In this document: piece after piece, positions 53,728-63,728 of the stretch
Layout of the letters: each line of letters opens with the position of its first letter
Position numbering within the stretch: the stretch's first letter is position 1
From: Vibrio kanaloae
GTDB lineage: Bacteria; Pseudomonadota; Gammaproteobacteria; Enterobacterales; Vibrionaceae
Direction of reading: 5' to 3'
DNA: 64,000 nucleotides
NCBI RefSeq assembly: GCF_024347535.1
Contig: NZ_AP025498.1
Location: 248,001 to 312,000 of the forward strand
Program-made: the position numbers and the translations under genes
The notes under the pieces: generated by a model
What the model was told of the DNA's origin: nothing
What the model saw: the letters and a program-made list of their open reading frames with translations, nothing else
Database searches by the model: none

Positions 53728-54872
53728 TTCAATGCTAGATAAGCTTGTTCCGCTAGTTTAACAACTTCTGAGTCACTATTCAGCTCAGAATAATGCGCTA
53801 ATGTCTCAGCAAAGCCTTTTTCTGCGAACATTGCTTGAAGTTCAACCGCTTGAGGGTCATCTTCGTTCTTGTAATGGAACGCAGCAGCGATTGCTTTTAC
53901 TAGGTGAATATTCGGTAGACCGTATTCTAGCGTACCGTTTAATGGTTTAACTAGACGGTCTTGCGGGCTCAGTTTACGAATTGGCTGACGACCAACGCGG
54001 TCTACTTCATCACGTAGGAACGGGTTAGCAAAACGACCTAGAATCTTTTGGATGTAGGCAGCGTGAGCTTCTGGATCAAAGCCGTAACGCTTAATCAGAA
54101 CCGCACCACTCTCTTCCATCGTCGCTGTTACTTCAGCGCGAATTACATCATCTTCGATAGAGTCTTTGATTGTCTCGTGACCTGCAAGCACACCAAGGTA
54201 TGCCGTTACCAAGTGACCTGTGTTTAGCGTGAACAGTTTACGCTCGACGAAAGCCATTAGGTTGTCAGTGCATTCCATACCTGGGATGTTTGGAATCTCA
54301 CCTTTAAATTGTGTTTGATCTACGATCCACTCGCTGAACGTTTCAACCGTTACCGCTAGAGGGTCTGTTTCGCCTGCTTCTGCCGGTGGAACAATACGGT
54401 CAACTGCAGAATCAACAAAGCCAATGTGCTCTTCAGTGAACGCTTTCATTTCATCAGAAAGGTGCTCTAACACGGCTGCTTTTAATTGGCTTGTACCGCG
54501 AACCATGTTCTCTGCCGCGATGATGTTCATTGGTGCAGTGTTGTTTGCTGCTGCACGTTTTTCAATGCCTTGAGCGATAGACTTAGAGATGATTTTAAGA
54601 ACCGTAGGACCCACTGCTGTCGTCACAAGATCAGACTCAGCAATGCAATCTACTACTGCGCTTGTCGCTGAGTTAACTGCTGTCACGTTCTTAACAACTT
54701 CGACAACACACTCTTCGCCAACGATCTTAACTGGGTATTCTTGGCGTTCAATTAACGCATTTACAACCGTTTCATTTACGTCAGCAAACGTAACCTTCAT
54801 ACCAGCATCAGAAAGAAGCTTACCAATGAAACCACGACCGATATTACCTGCACCAAAATGTAACGCTTTCAT
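53724..54872 (-). CDS. mtlD: Mannitol-1-phosphate 5-dehydrogenase
   Basis: A 382-aa protein (E. coli MtlD is 382) with the NAD-binding loop [12 protein letters not shown] at the N-terminus, [11 protein letters not shown], and the catalytic helix region [15 protein letters not shown]. It oxidises mannitol-1-P to fructose-6-P. It is the middle gene of the mtl operon, 182 bp after mtlA. Confidence 0.97.
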   Translation of the reverse strand: MKALHFGAGNIGRGFIGKLLSDAGMKVTFADVNETVVNALIERQEYPVKIVGEECVVEVVKNVTAVNSATSAVVDCIAESDLVTTAVGPTVLKIISKSIAQGIEKRAAANNTAPMNIIAAENMVRGTSQLKAAVLEHLSDEMKAFTEEHIGFVDSAVDRIVPPAEAGETDPLAVTVETFSEWIVDQTQFKGEIPNIPGMECTDNLMAFVERKLFTLNTGHLVTAYLGVLAGHETIKDSIEDDVIRAEVTATMEESGAVLIKRYGFDPEAHAAYIQKILGRFANPFLRDEVDRVGRQPIRKLSPQDRLVKPLNGTLEYGLPNIHLVKAIAAAFHYKNEDDPQAVELQAMFAEKGFAETLAHYSELNSDSEVVKLAEQAYLALK

Positions 54873-55054
54873 AATTTTGACCTTATAAATATTTGAATCT
54901 AGATAGCTAACTGCTCAACAACATGCCTTTACGATGTGCCCTAGACATTAAGCAGTAAGCTATTCAGACTGAATCTTTTAGAAAGATTAAGACCGAAAAT
55001 GAGGCCAGTAGGGGGATACCGGCCTCCTTCACTCAGGAGCTTGACTAGAGCTTT

Positions 55055-56941
55055 TTAGTTTCCGTTGAGAATACGTAGAACATCAGCAGGGTTTGTTGTG
55101 TTCTGTAGGCATTCCACAGCTTCTTCATCATCGAGTGAATTGGTAATAGCCATCAGAACCATGTTGTGCTCATCGCCTTGTGCGGCAATACCGATAACCA
55201 TCTTCGCGATATCATCTTCATCTTCGCCCCACTGAATACCTTCAGGGTACTGACAGAAAACGATGCCGGTTTTTTGTACGTACTGTTTCGCTTCGATTGT
55301 GCCGTGCGGTACTGCGATAGACTCACCTAGGTAAGTAGACACAAGCTCTTCACGAGCAAACATGCCGTCTACGTATTCTGGTGATACGTTGCCAAGTTTT
55401 ACTAATTGTTCGCCAGCAAACTTGATTGCGTCTTCTTTTTGAGTCGCTTTTAGGCCAAGGAAAATGCTGTCGTCAGTGAGTGCTAACTTGTTGACTTCTT
55501 GTGCTGGAGCCGCTGCAGGAGCTGGAGCTTTTACGTCACCACTTTGTGCTTCTACAAGTTCAGCGACTAGTTGGTCGTATACTGCTGCGTCTAAGAAGTT
55601 GTTCAAAGACATGTGCATTGCACCTGGAACGGTGTTACGAGCACGGTCTGTTAAGTCTTTATGTGTAATAACGATTTGCGAATCAGCCGGTAGGTTGTTG
55701 ATTGCGTAGTTGGTTACCACGATGTCTAGGCCAGCTGTTTCTATTTTCTTACGTAGAAGACCTGCACCCATCGCACTTGAACCCATACCCGCATCACAGG
55801 CTACATAGACTGCTTTTACATCCGCTAGGTTGACGTTTGCTTCTGCTGCTGCACCTTTAGAAGACGCTTTCATGTCTTTCATTTGAGCAGAGGCTTTTTC
55901 TAGTGAACCTTCGTCGTCACCTTGAGCTGAAGTCTTAAGTAGGATTGAAGCTACGATGAAAGACACAGCCGTTGCAGCGATAACAGAAAGAACCACACCG
56001 ATGTAAGAGCCTTTAGGTGTCATCAACAATACTGCGAAGATAGAGCCAGGAGATGCTGGGGAGATAAGGCCAGAATCGAACACTACGTTAGTGAATACAC
56101 CCGTCATACCACCTGCGATTACAGCAAGGATTAGACGTGGGTTCATTAGAACGTAAGGGAAGTAAATTTCGTGGATACCACCTAGGAAGTGGATGATAGA
56201 TGCACCAGCAGCAGATTGCTTAGCGCTACCTTTACCAAATACCATGTAAGCAAGTAGAAGACCGAAACCAGGACCTGGGTTTGCTTCGATTAGGAAGAAG
56301 ATAGAACGACCGATTTCTTCAGATTGCTGGATACCTAGTGGAGAGAAGATACCGTGGTTGATTGCGTTGTTTAGGAATAGGATTTTCGCAGGTTCAACAA
56401 AGATAGAAGCAAGAGGTAATGCACCCGCTTCAACCATCACGTTCACACCAGCCGCCAGACCAGAAGAAAGCACTTTAACTGCAGGACCAATCACGATGAA
56501 TGCGATGATTGCGCAGATCATACCAATGATACCCGCAGAGAAGTTGTTCACTAGCATTTCGAAACCACTCTTCACTTTACCGTGAACAGCTTCATCGAAT
56601 TTTTTAATTGCGATACCACCTAGTGGGCCTACAATCATTGCACCCATAAACATTGGGATATCAGTACCAACGATAACACCCATTGTTGTGATAGCGCCGA
56701 CTACCGCACCGCGGTCACCACCAACCATTTTACCACCGGTATAACCGATCAATAGTGGTAATAGGTACGTAATCATAGGACCAACCATTGATGCTAACGT
56801 TTCGTTAGGCCACCAACCGGTTGGGATGAATAGTGCAGTAATGAAACCCCACGCAATGAATGCGCCGATGTTTGGCATTACCATATTAGATAAGAAACGA
56901 CCAAAGTTTTGAACCTTGATCTTTGCTTCTGGTGATAACAT
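55055..56941 (-). CDS. mtlA: Mannitol-specific PTS enzyme IICBA
   Basis: A 628-aa protein starting at ATG 56941 (MLSPEAKIKVQNFGRFL); the frame extends to 57076, but the extra part is not MtlA-like. The membrane EIIC domain spans about 1-340. The EIIB domain has phospho-Cys382 in ACDAGMGSS, and the EIIA domain has phospho-His546 in AVPHGTIE. A linker rich in Ala/Pro joins B and A. It imports and phosphorylates mannitol to mannitol-1-P. It is the first gene of the operon, with CRP-like sites upstream. Confidence 0.97.
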   Translation of the reverse strand: MLSPEAKIKVQNFGRFLSNMVMPNIGAFIAWGFITALFIPTGWWPNETLASMVGPMITYLLPLLIGYTGGKMVGGDRGAVVGAITTMGVIVGTDIPMFMGAMIVGPLGGIAIKKFDEAVHGKVKSGFEMLVNNFSAGIIGMICAIIAFIVIGPAVKVLSSGLAAGVNVMVEAGALPLASIFVEPAKILFLNNAINHGIFSPLGIQQSEEIGRSIFFLIEANPGPGFGLLLAYMVFGKGSAKQSAAGASIIHFLGGIHEIYFPYVLMNPRLILAVIAGGMTGVFTNVVFDSGLISPASPGSIFAVLLMTPKGSYIGVVLSVIAATAVSFIVASILLKTSAQGDDEGSLEKASAQMKDMKASSKGAAAEANVNLADVKAVYVACDAGMGSSAMGAGLLRKKIETAGLDIVVTNYAINNLPADSQIVITHKDLTDRARNTVPGAMHMSLNNFLDAAVYDQLVAELVEAQSGDVKAPAPAAAPAQEVNKLALTDDSIFLGLKATQKEDAIKFAGEQLVKLGNVSPEYVDGMFAREELVSTYLGESIAVPHGTIEAKQYVQKTGIVFCQYPEGIQWGEDEDDIAKMVIGIAAQGDEHNMVLMAITNSLDDEEAVECLQNTTNPADVLRILNGN

Positions 56942-57048
56942 AGGTAGAACCCCGTATTGTATTGGTTGGTCAAATGACCGAAAGTGTGTGCTCAAAAGTT
57001 GATTAAAATGTATCACAACATTTCCAAAATGCACCTCAGCCCAACTTT

Positions 57049-57064
57049 CGTGACAAACATCACA
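57049..57064. promoter_or_regulatory. CRP-like site 1 upstream of mtlA
   Basis: CGTGA-CAAACA-TCACA is a 9/10 match to TGTGA-N6-TCACA, about 115 bp upstream of the mtlA start codon. Confidence 0.7.
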
Positions 57065-57208
57065 CACAAAAAACACTTTAGGGTTAACAACAATGCCTTA
57101 GATCACAAAAATGCCATGAATTTAAATTACAAAGCAAAATTAGTGAGAATAACTCTCATAAACCAACGATCAAGATCACGATTTAACGCGCAACCATTAA
57201 AAATAAAT

Positions 57209-57224
57209 AGTGACAATAATCACA
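57209..57224. promoter_or_regulatory. CRP-like site 2 upstream of mtlA
   Basis: AGTGA-CAATAA-TCACA is a 9/10 match to the CRP consensus, 160 bp further upstream than site 1. Confidence 0.65.
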
Positions 57225-57558
57225 TTAAACAAAAGAACACTCAATGAAACGATAATAAACGTATAAAAGAACGCCATACAAAGCGCGAAATATACGCACA
57301 CCCTTGAGTGTGAACTGGCATTATGTAATTTAACTACAAAATAGTAAGGCATAGATCACACTCAAAATTATCCAATCGCATCTTCTCGGTTACACCATTG
57401 GCTTATACATCATGCGCACCTTCACCACACTCTTGCAGCAAAAGCTGATCACAACGCACTGCTGTCAGCAGCAAGAGATGTGCTATTGTATTTACCTATT
57501 CATATTAACTACCGCCTCAACATGAATCAGCAGATCGCTCTGCTCTTGAGAAAAGACT

Positions 57559-58425
57559 ATGTCAGACAAAATTTCCACATCGGCACTCGCGAAACAAAAA
57601 GGCATAGAGGCCAAAGCGCTATTTAGCGATCTAAAGACTGCTGGCTATATTGTGCGTTCACAAGAACGTTGGGTATTGACAGAGCGAGGGGAAAGTTTTG
57701 GTGGGGAGTATGTAGAGCACAAAAAGTTTGGTGTCTTTATCGTATGGCCAGAAAAACTGCTCATCGACTTAGACTCATTCTCTGGCAAAACATTAACCGC
57801 GACGCAACTTGGCCACGCTTTTGAGCTCAGCGCTAAGAAGATCAACTTATTGCTCAATGAACTTGGGTGGATAAAGAAAGAAGAAAATGGCTGGCACGTC
57901 ACCTCAACAGGCTTAAAAGCCGGAGGTGAACAAAGAGAAGACAAAGCGACTGAGAATTTATTCGTGGTGTGGCACGATTCGTTGGTTCGTAATAAACGAT
58001 TAAAGCAATCTGTTGTCGAGTTTTTAGGCCACGATGCAGAAAGCCACTCGACCGATGTATCGTTTTCTAGCTTCCGCCAGAAGTTTGAGGCCAAACACCG
58101 AACCTTAGATGGGCACTATGTGCGTTCAAAGGGAGAGCTGATCATCGATAACTGGCTTTATATGGCAGGAGTGGTGCATGCGTACGAACGTCCACTGCCA
58201 ATATCAAAAGAAGTGATCAGCGATTTTTACCTGCCAAATGGCAAGGTGTACATCCAGTTTTGGGGAACCGATTCTGCCCCTGTCGCTGAAGACAAACGCA
58301 TTGAAACGAGAGAAACATACGAAGAACACGGCTTCAGCTTAATTGAACTCACCCCAGAAGATATCCCAAACCTAGACAGCGTACTTCCACCATTATTGCG
58401 TCAATATGGCATAAAGGCGTACTAA
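57559..58425 (+). CDS. Winged-helix plus PD-(D/E)XK nuclease-like protein, unknown function
   Basis: A 288-aa protein I cannot name. The N-terminal half holds two apparent winged-helix units (ALAKQKGIEAKALFSDLKTA; TATQLGHAFELSAKKINLLL). The C-terminal part looks like a PD-(D/E)XK nuclease fold of the DUF559/UvrD-tail type: VRSKGE with E193, YERPLP, and SDFYLPNGKVYIQFWG with D222. At the position where relatives, as I remember them, have Glu (YIEYWG), this protein has Gln233, so catalysis is doubtful. It is divergent from mtlA, as in other vibrios as far as I recall. Confidence 0.68.
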   Translation: MSDKISTSALAKQKGIEAKALFSDLKTAGYIVRSQERWVLTERGESFGGEYVEHKKFGVFIVWPEKLLIDLDSFSGKTLTATQLGHAFELSAKKINLLLNELGWIKKEENGWHVTSTGLKAGGEQREDKATENLFVVWHDSLVRNKRLKQSVVEFLGHDAESHSTDVSFSSFRQKFEAKHRTLDGHYVRSKGELIIDNWLYMAGVVHAYERPLPISKEVISDFYLPNGKVYIQFWGTDSAPVAEDKRIETRETYEEHGFSLIELTPEDIPNLDSVLPPLLRQYGIKAY

Positions 58426-58447
58426 GCGACTGATCTTAGCGCGCCAT

Positions 58448-58512
58448 AACATATCAAGATCACACTTAATCACTTATTATGGACATTATTTACCATAGTG
58501 ATTTGATATGTT
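58448..58512 (+). terminator. Long interrupted hairpin after the nuclease-like gene
   Basis: Arms AACATATCAA (58448-58457) and TTGATATGTT (58503-58512) are perfect complements. ATCAC / GTGAT extends the stem with one bulged base, and TATGG / CCATA forms an inner stem. CGCTATTTTT follows, so it can act as a terminator. The remainder of the gap to 58740 shows nothing else. Confidence 0.6.
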
Positions 58513-58740
58513 CGCTATTTTTCCCGAGTCATTCTTCTATTATCTTACACCCATCGACTTGAGCTACCGCAGATACTCGATTTTATGGGGGCATGTTCGA
58601 TAGCCATTTAAGCGTTCAATCTTTTAGAAACTGACTGTTCATCTATAGATATACAGCCTAAATGCGTTATCCGTTTATTGTTGACGCTACTGAACATAAA
58701 ACCCTACAACATTTATTATTGATAGATATTAGGATTCAAC

Positions 58741-59397
58741 ATGACTCATCCAATCATTTCAGATCTAAACACTCGTTACACAGCTAAAAAATACGATGCA
58801 GAAAAACGCATCTCTGCGGAAGACATGGAAGTAATCAAAGAAGCACTTCGTTTGTCTGCTTCTTCAATTAACTCTCAGCCTTGGAAATTCATCATCATTG
58901 AGAGCGACGCAGCTAAGCAGCGCTTCCACAATACTTTCGAGAACATGTTCCAGTTTAACCAACCGCATGCGAAAGAAGCGTCACATACGATCCTGTTTGC
59001 TCACGATCCTAAGTACACTAAAGAGAAATTTGCTAAGCGTGCTGATACAGAAGTAAGCTCTGGTCACCTACCCGCTGAAATGTACGAGCAGTTCTTAGGG
59101 GCTTACGCATTCGCAGAAATGAACACAGACGAAACAGGTTTCAACGGTAACTGGACTAAGTCTCAAGTGTACATCGCGCTAGGTAACACAATGCACACAC
59201 TGGCTCGTCTAGGTATCGCTTCAACGCCTATGGAAGGCGTAGATGCCGCTATGATCGGCGAAGAATTTGCTGACGAACTAGACGGTCATGTTGTTGATGT
59301 CGCACTCGCTATCGGCTACCACAAAGACGGCGAAGACTACAACCACGGTAAACCAAAAGCGCGTCTAGCTCTTGATGAAGTGGTTACTACGCTGTAA
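58741..59397 (+). CDS. NAD(P)H nitroreductase (NfsB-like)
   Basis: A 218-aa FMN protein of the nitroreductase family, with the N-terminal RYTAKKYD, the FMN motif SASSINSQPWKFI, and GIASTPMEGVDAAMIGEEF near the C-terminus. Relatives reduce nitroaromatics, quinones or flavins. The gene upstream of norV is usually norR, not this. Any link to nitrosative stress is only positional. Confidence 0.9.
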   Translation: MTHPIISDLNTRYTAKKYDAEKRISAEDMEVIKEALRLSASSINSQPWKFIIIESDAAKQRFHNTFENMFQFNQPHAKEASHTILFAHDPKYTKEKFAKRADTEVSSGHLPAEMYEQFLGAYAFAEMNTDETGFNGNWTKSQVYIALGNTMHTLARLGIASTPMEGVDAAMIGEEFADELDGHVVDVALAIGYHKDGEDYNHGKPKARLALDEVVTTL

Positions 59398-59522
59398 TAG
59401 CTCCCATGCGCTATGCATCATGTACCAATAGCTACAGCGCTTTACTCTTTAAAACGCTTTTTCGTTTTACAACATATATTTTTAACAGAACTTCAGACTG
59501 TTAAATAACACTGCCTTGTTTT

Positions 59523-59548
59523 GGCCAGACACTCGTCTGGCCTTTTTT
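59523..59548 (+). terminator. Terminator after the nitroreductase gene
   Basis: An 8-bp stem GGCCAGAC / GTCTGGCC with a 4-nt loop and six T. Confidence 0.92.
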
Positions 59549-59590
59549 ATTCCTGCTATTTAACGACCTAAAGTTGCCCGAATAAAGTTA

Positions 59591-59646
59591 GTCATAAAGA
59601 CACTTAATAATCATTTTGATTACACAACATATACAGTCATAAAGAC
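59591..59646 (+). promoter_or_regulatory. Two NorR-type enhancer sites upstream of norV
   Basis: The 11-mer GTCATAAAGAC occurs exactly twice, at 59591-59601 and 59636-59646 (45 bp apart). Each fits the NorR core GT-N7-AC. They lie 56-126 bp upstream of the sigma-54 promoter. Confidence 0.7.
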
Positions 59647-59701
59647 ACACCAAAATAGGTGAATCCAAAAAAACCAATGTAAAACAATACATTAAAAAAC
59701 A

Positions 59702-59717
59702 TGGCACAACTAGTGCA
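59702..59717 (+). promoter_or_regulatory. Sigma-54 promoter of norVW
   Basis: TGGCAC-AACTAG-TGCA has GG and GC separated by 10 bp, the -24/-12 pattern of RpoN promoters. Transcription would start near 59727, about 28 bp before the norV ATG. Confidence 0.85.
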
Positions 59718-59754
59718 ATGATGACCTTAGATATTCAAATAAGGTATTATCATT

Positions 59755-61254
59755 ATGACTATTCACGTTAAATCAAATGTTCACTGGGTTGGCGTCCACG
59801 ACTGGGAAACCGAGCACTTTCATGGCAAGGAATACCACATGAACAAAGGTACCAGCTATAACTCGTACCTGATCCGTGAAGAGAAAACAGTGCTGGTCGA
59901 TACCGTTGATCATCGCTTTACTGAGCAATTCCTTGCAAACCTTGAGATGGAAATCGATATCAACGACATCGACTACATCATTTGTCAGCACGCCGAAGAA
60001 GACCACTCAGGTGCACTTTCAGCATTATTAGCCAAAATTCCAAACACACCAGTTTACTGTACGGAAGCAGGAGTGAACTCGATTATTGGCCATCACCATC
60101 AACCTAACTGGAACTTCAGAACCGTTAAAACTGGCGACACGCTCGATGTGGGTAACGGCAAGCAACTTATCTTTGTTGAGATGAAGATGCTGCACTGGCC
60201 AGACTCAATGGCGACCTACCTAACGGGCGACGAAATCCTGTTCAGTAATGATGCATTCGGCCAACACTACTGTGACGAAAACCTATTCAACGACCAGCTA
60301 GACCAAGTAGAACTTCATGACCAATGTCTGCGTTACTTTTCGAACATCCTGACGCCTTTCGCGCCTTTGGTGAAAGCGAAGATAGAAGAAGTGTTGAGCT
60401 TGGGTGTGCCTATCGATGTTATCGCCACTTCTCACGGTTGTATTTGGCGCGATAACGCAACGCAAATCGTTGAGCAGTATTACGAGTGGTCTAAGGCCTA
60501 CAAAGAAGATCGTATTACGATTGTCTACGATACCATGTCGAATAATACTCGCATGATGGCCGATGCTATCGCTAAGGGAATACGTAAAGGCAGCCCAGAG
60601 ACGGCAATCAAGGTGTTCAACATCTCCAAGCACGACAAGAATGACATCCTTGCCAACATCTTTCGCTCAAAGGGCGTACTCGTTGGCTCATCGACCATGA
60701 ACAATGTGATGATGCCGCAGATCGCAGCGCTGCTCGAAGAGATACACGGTCTGCGTTTCGCAGAAAAAAGAGCCGCAGCCTTTGGTTCTTCAGGTTGGAC
60801 AGGTGGCGCAGTTAAACGCATCGATGCTCGCCTACGTGAAGCTAATTTCGAAGTCAGCGCACCGCAACACATCCACTGGAAACCAGACACAGACGCCCTT
60901 CGCCAATGTATTGATTACGGCATGACACTGGCTGAGGTTTGGCGCGCCGATGCGAACGAGGTTAGTGAGCCTAAACAAGTTGAGCGCAACGTTCAACGTA
61001 TTGAATCAGCACCGACAAGCCCCCCAACCGAGCTAAAAGACACGGCAGAGCAGAAGCCAGAAGAATCGCAAGACAAGTCAGCACGCAGCGCAGACTGCAC
61101 TTGCTGGCGCTGTACTGTGTGTGAATGGGTGTACGACCCACAGTTAGGTGAACCGTACCAAGGCGTTGAACCGGGAACACCATGGGCACAAGTGCCAGAT
61201 GATTTCCTTTGCCCTGAATGCCATTTAGGTAAAGAAGTGTTTGTGGAGAAATAA
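59755..61254 (+). CDS. norV: Anaerobic nitric oxide reductase flavorubredoxin
   Basis: A 499-aa protein. The N-terminal metallo-beta-lactamase-like domain has di-iron ligands in HAEEDH (H79, E81, D83, H84, same numbering as E. coli). The flavodoxin domain spans about 255-400 ([20 protein letters not shown]), and the C-terminal rubredoxin has CTVC and CPEC knuckles. A linker rich in Pro, Glu and Lys joins the last two. It reduces NO to N2O under anoxia with electrons from NorW. The promoter is sigma-54 type. Confidence 0.97.
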   Translation: MTIHVKSNVHWVGVHDWETEHFHGKEYHMNKGTSYNSYLIREEKTVLVDTVDHRFTEQFLANLEMEIDINDIDYIICQHAEEDHSGALSALLAKIPNTPVYCTEAGVNSIIGHHHQPNWNFRTVKTGDTLDVGNGKQLIFVEMKMLHWPDSMATYLTGDEILFSNDAFGQHYCDENLFNDQLDQVELHDQCLRYFSNILTPFAPLVKAKIEEVLSLGVPIDVIATSHGCIWRDNATQIVEQYYEWSKAYKEDRITIVYDTMSNNTRMMADAIAKGIRKGSPETAIKVFNISKHDKNDILANIFRSKGVLVGSSTMNNVMMPQIAALLEEIHGLRFAEKRAAAFGSSGWTGGAVKRIDARLREANFEVSAPQHIHWKPDTDALRQCIDYGMTLAEVWRADANEVSEPKQVERNVQRIESAPTSPPTELKDTAEQKPEESQDKSARSADCTCWRCTVCEWVYDPQLGEPYQGVEPGTPWAQVPDDFLCPECHLGKEVFVEK

Positions 61255-61255
61255 C

Positions 61256-62416
61256 ATGTCGAACATTGTGATTGTGGGTGGTGGTTTCGCCGCCCTACAA
61301 ACCATAAAGATGCTTCGTAAAGCTGACCAAAACATTACTATTACTATTACTATGGTCACGGCGGACTCTGGTGTTGAATACAGCAAGCCGAACCTTTCGC
61401 ACGTATTCAGTAATGAGCAAACACCTCAACAGCTCGTGATGAATAATGCTCAGCAATTAGCAAAGCAATATAACGTTGTCATTAAAACCAACGTTTGGGT
61501 AAACGAGATTAACACCGAGCAGCAGTTTATTGTCGCTGGCGATGATGTCATCCCCTACTCAAAACTTGTACTAGCGACTGGCGCTACACCCTTTATACCG
61601 CCAGCAGAAGGGTTGCTTCCTCAGGCGACCATTACACTAAATAGCTTAGAGGAATTCGAAAGGAGCAAAGCTCAAATTGATGATGCTCAACGAATCACCG
61701 TGATTGGCGGAGGATTAATCGGCGTTGAGCTCGCCTTCGACCTTCAAACCGCAGGCAAAGATGTCACCATCATTGAGCCTGCGAGTTACTTGCTAAATAG
61801 CCTAGTGCCACCTTTCGTTTCGCTTGAATTGGGAAGGGAACTAACAAAAGCAGGTGTTACCGTCGAAACCGATTCTGCAGTGTGTCGCGCAACTTATCTC
61901 CCGGATGGGGTGAGGCTGCAAACAACGTCTTCTCGATTAATCAAGACCGACGTAGTCATCGCTGCTGCTGGGTTAATGCCAAACACCACACTAGCGAAAC
62001 AAGCGGGCATTGAGGTGAACAGAGGTATCATCGTTAACGAAGCAATGAGAACCAGCATACAAAATGTCTATGCGATTGGTGATTGTACTGAGATTCAAGG
62101 CCAAGTAATGGCTTACCTACAACCCGCCGTATTGTCGGCCAGCATATTAGCTAAACAACTCACCACAGGAGAAGGCAAGCTAAGGCTGCCGCATATTATT
62201 ACTAAGGTAAAAACACCCCGTTATCCTATTCAACTGGCAGGTAGAAATATTCAAACCGTTCAGAGTTGGGAAGCGAGGTTTGACCCGAAAGGGATTATTG
62301 CCAAAGGCTTTAATGAATCTAACCAGCTTGTAGGATTTATTGTCACTGGTGAGCACACCCAATCTGCGTTTTCTCTGCTAAAGGAATTACAAATAAGTTC
62401 ACCGCCACATGCATAA
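61256..62416 (+). CDS. norW: Nitric oxide reductase FlRd-NAD(+) reductase
   Basis: A 386-aa FAD oxidoreductase starting at ATG 61256, 1 bp after the norV stop, with GGAG overlapping the end of norV. Motifs are IVIVGGGFAALQTIKMLR (FAD site), LVLATGATPFIPP, VIGGGLIGVELAFDL (NAD site) and NVYAIGDCTEI. It transfers electrons from NADH to the rubredoxin domain of NorV. Confidence 0.96.
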   Translation: MSNIVIVGGGFAALQTIKMLRKADQNITITITMVTADSGVEYSKPNLSHVFSNEQTPQQLVMNNAQQLAKQYNVVIKTNVWVNEINTEQQFIVAGDDVIPYSKLVLATGATPFIPPAEGLLPQATITLNSLEEFERSKAQIDDAQRITVIGGGLIGVELAFDLQTAGKDVTIIEPASYLLNSLVPPFVSLELGRELTKAGVTVETDSAVCRATYLPDGVRLQTTSSRLIKTDVVIAAAGLMPNTTLAKQAGIEVNRGIIVNEAMRTSIQNVYAIGDCTEIQGQVMAYLQPAVLSASILAKQLTTGEGKLRLPHIITKVKTPRYPIQLAGRNIQTVQSWEARFDPKGIIAKGFNESNQLVGFIVTGEHTQSAFSLLKELQISSPPHA

Positions 62417-62451
62417 ACGCAGTTAAGAAAAGGCAAAGTAGAACAATAAAA

Positions 62452-62475
62452 AAAACCAGTCAATCGACTGGTTTT
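62452..62475. terminator. Bidirectional terminator between norW and gltS
   Basis: A 10-bp stem AAAACCAGTC / GACTGGTTTT with a 4-nt loop, flanked by A-run and T-rich sequence, lies between convergent genes. Confidence 0.88.
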
Positions 62476-62501
62476 CTTTGTATCAATTCTCTGTATTACC
62501 A

Positions 62502-63728
62502 TTAACCTATAAACGAGATGTACCCTTGTAGGATGATCAGGTTAACAATATCGATAAAGAAGGCACCGACAATTGGCACTACCATGAACGCCTGTGGCGA
62601 TGGACCGAATCGACTCACCAAAGACCCCATGTTCATTACTGCTGTTGGCGTTGCTCCTAAGCCGAAACCACAGTGGCCACCCGACATAACTGCCGCTTCA
62701 TAGTTCGCCCCCATCACCTTAAAGGTCACAAAGTAAGAGAAAAGTCCCAACACCACCGCTTGAACACTAAGGATAACCAAGAATGGAATCGCAAGATCAA
62801 AAATGTTCCAAAGCTTAAGGCTCATTAGTGCCATGGCTAAGAACAGCGATAATGACACGGTACCAAGAATATCGACCGTTTCACTGTCGGTTTTGTGCAG
62901 CTTAGTCACTTCAAAAACATTAGTAATGAACACACCAATGAATAGCGCATACACAAAGTCAGGAATCATCAACCACGAAACTTCAAAAGTAGCGACCCAT
63001 TGTTCTAGGTATCTCGCACCAGTGATGCAGATAAGAAGAATGAAAAGAACCTCAATTACCTTCTTCGCCGTTACTTTGTCTTCTTCATATTCGTTGTAAG
63101 TCACCAACTCAGGGAAACGTTCGTGAGTTTGTGTACCAGTACCGTATTCAGACTCTAGGTTGTTTTTATCAATCAACTTTTGGGCTACCGGACTACCAAT
63201 AATACCGCCGATGATAAGACCGAAAGTCGCTGACGCCATCGCAATTTCTAGGGTGTTGGCAATGCCATAGGTCTCTGAAAAAGTTTGTGCCCAAGCGGCG
63301 CCAGTTCCGTGACCACCAGATAGCGTAATTGACCCTGCAATCAACCCCATCAAAGGTTCGAGACCAAGTGCCGTGGCGAGAGTTACACCCACACCATTCT
63401 GGATGATGATATAAACAGAGGCGACCCCTAGGAACAGAAATACCTTTGCCCCACCTTTTATCAACTGTGTGTAGTTAGCGGCAAGGCCGACGGTAGCAAA
63501 AAACATTAGCATGAATGTATTCTGTAATGGCAAAGAGAACTCTAGATCAACGCCATTAAAGTGTAGGGCTGTAATAGCAAAAGCGACGATCAAGCCGCCC
63601 ACAATGGGCTCTGGGATATTGTATTTTTTGAGAACCGGTAGCTTTGCATTTACAAAATTGCCTAGAAACAAAACACTAATCGCGATTAGGAAAGATTCTA
63701 GTGGCCCTATTGAAATTAATTGATTCAT
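62502..63728 (-). CDS. gltS: Sodium/glutamate symporter
   Basis: A 408-aa protein (E. coli GltS is 401) with about ten membrane segments and the two family re-entrant loops, GSITLSGGHGTGAAWAQTFS and MSGGHCGFGLGATPTAVMNM. It imports L- or D-glutamate with Na+. It is monocistronic; its promoter lies in the last 270 bp of the window. Confidence 0.95.
   Translation of the reverse strand: MNQLISIGPLESFLIAISVLFLGNFVNAKLPVLKKYNIPEPIVGGLIVAFAITALHFNGVDLEFSLPLQNTFMLMFFATVGLAANYTQLIKGGAKVFLFLGVASVYIIIQNGVGVTLATALGLEPLMGLIAGSITLSGGHGTGAAWAQTFSETYGIANTLEIAMASATFGLIIGGIIGSPVAQKLIDKNNLESEYGTGTQTHERFPELVTYNEYEEDKVTAKKVIEVLFILLICITGARYLEQWVATFEVSWLMIPDFVYALFIGVFITNVFEVTKLHKTDSETVDILGTVSLSLFLAMALMSLKLWNIFDLAIPFLVILSVQAVVLGLFSYFVTFKVMGANYEAAVMSGGHCGFGLGATPTAVMNMGSLVSRFGPSPQAFMVVPIVGAFFIDIVNLIILQGYISFIG

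Larger units (their letters stand above)
56942..57558. other. Regulatory region between divergent mtlA and the nuclease-like gene
   Basis: 617 bp without a supportable protein gene. It contains two clear CRP-like sites (listed separately) and a GGTC/GACC hairpin close to mtlA. In V. cholerae the antisense RNA MtlS is made from this position, opposite to mtlA. No terminator or promoter for such an RNA could be identified by eye here. Confidence 0.55.

Noticed and set aside
56942..57200. MtlS antisense RNA as a confident feature
   Set aside because: The position is right by analogy with V. cholerae, but I found no terminator or promoter and could not compare sequences; kept only as a question under the mtl region.
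56984..57247. 87-codon plus-strand frame in the mtlA upstream region
   Set aside because: It runs through both CRP-like sites, has no ribosome site, and its composition (many N, K, H) reflects AT-rich non-coding DNA.
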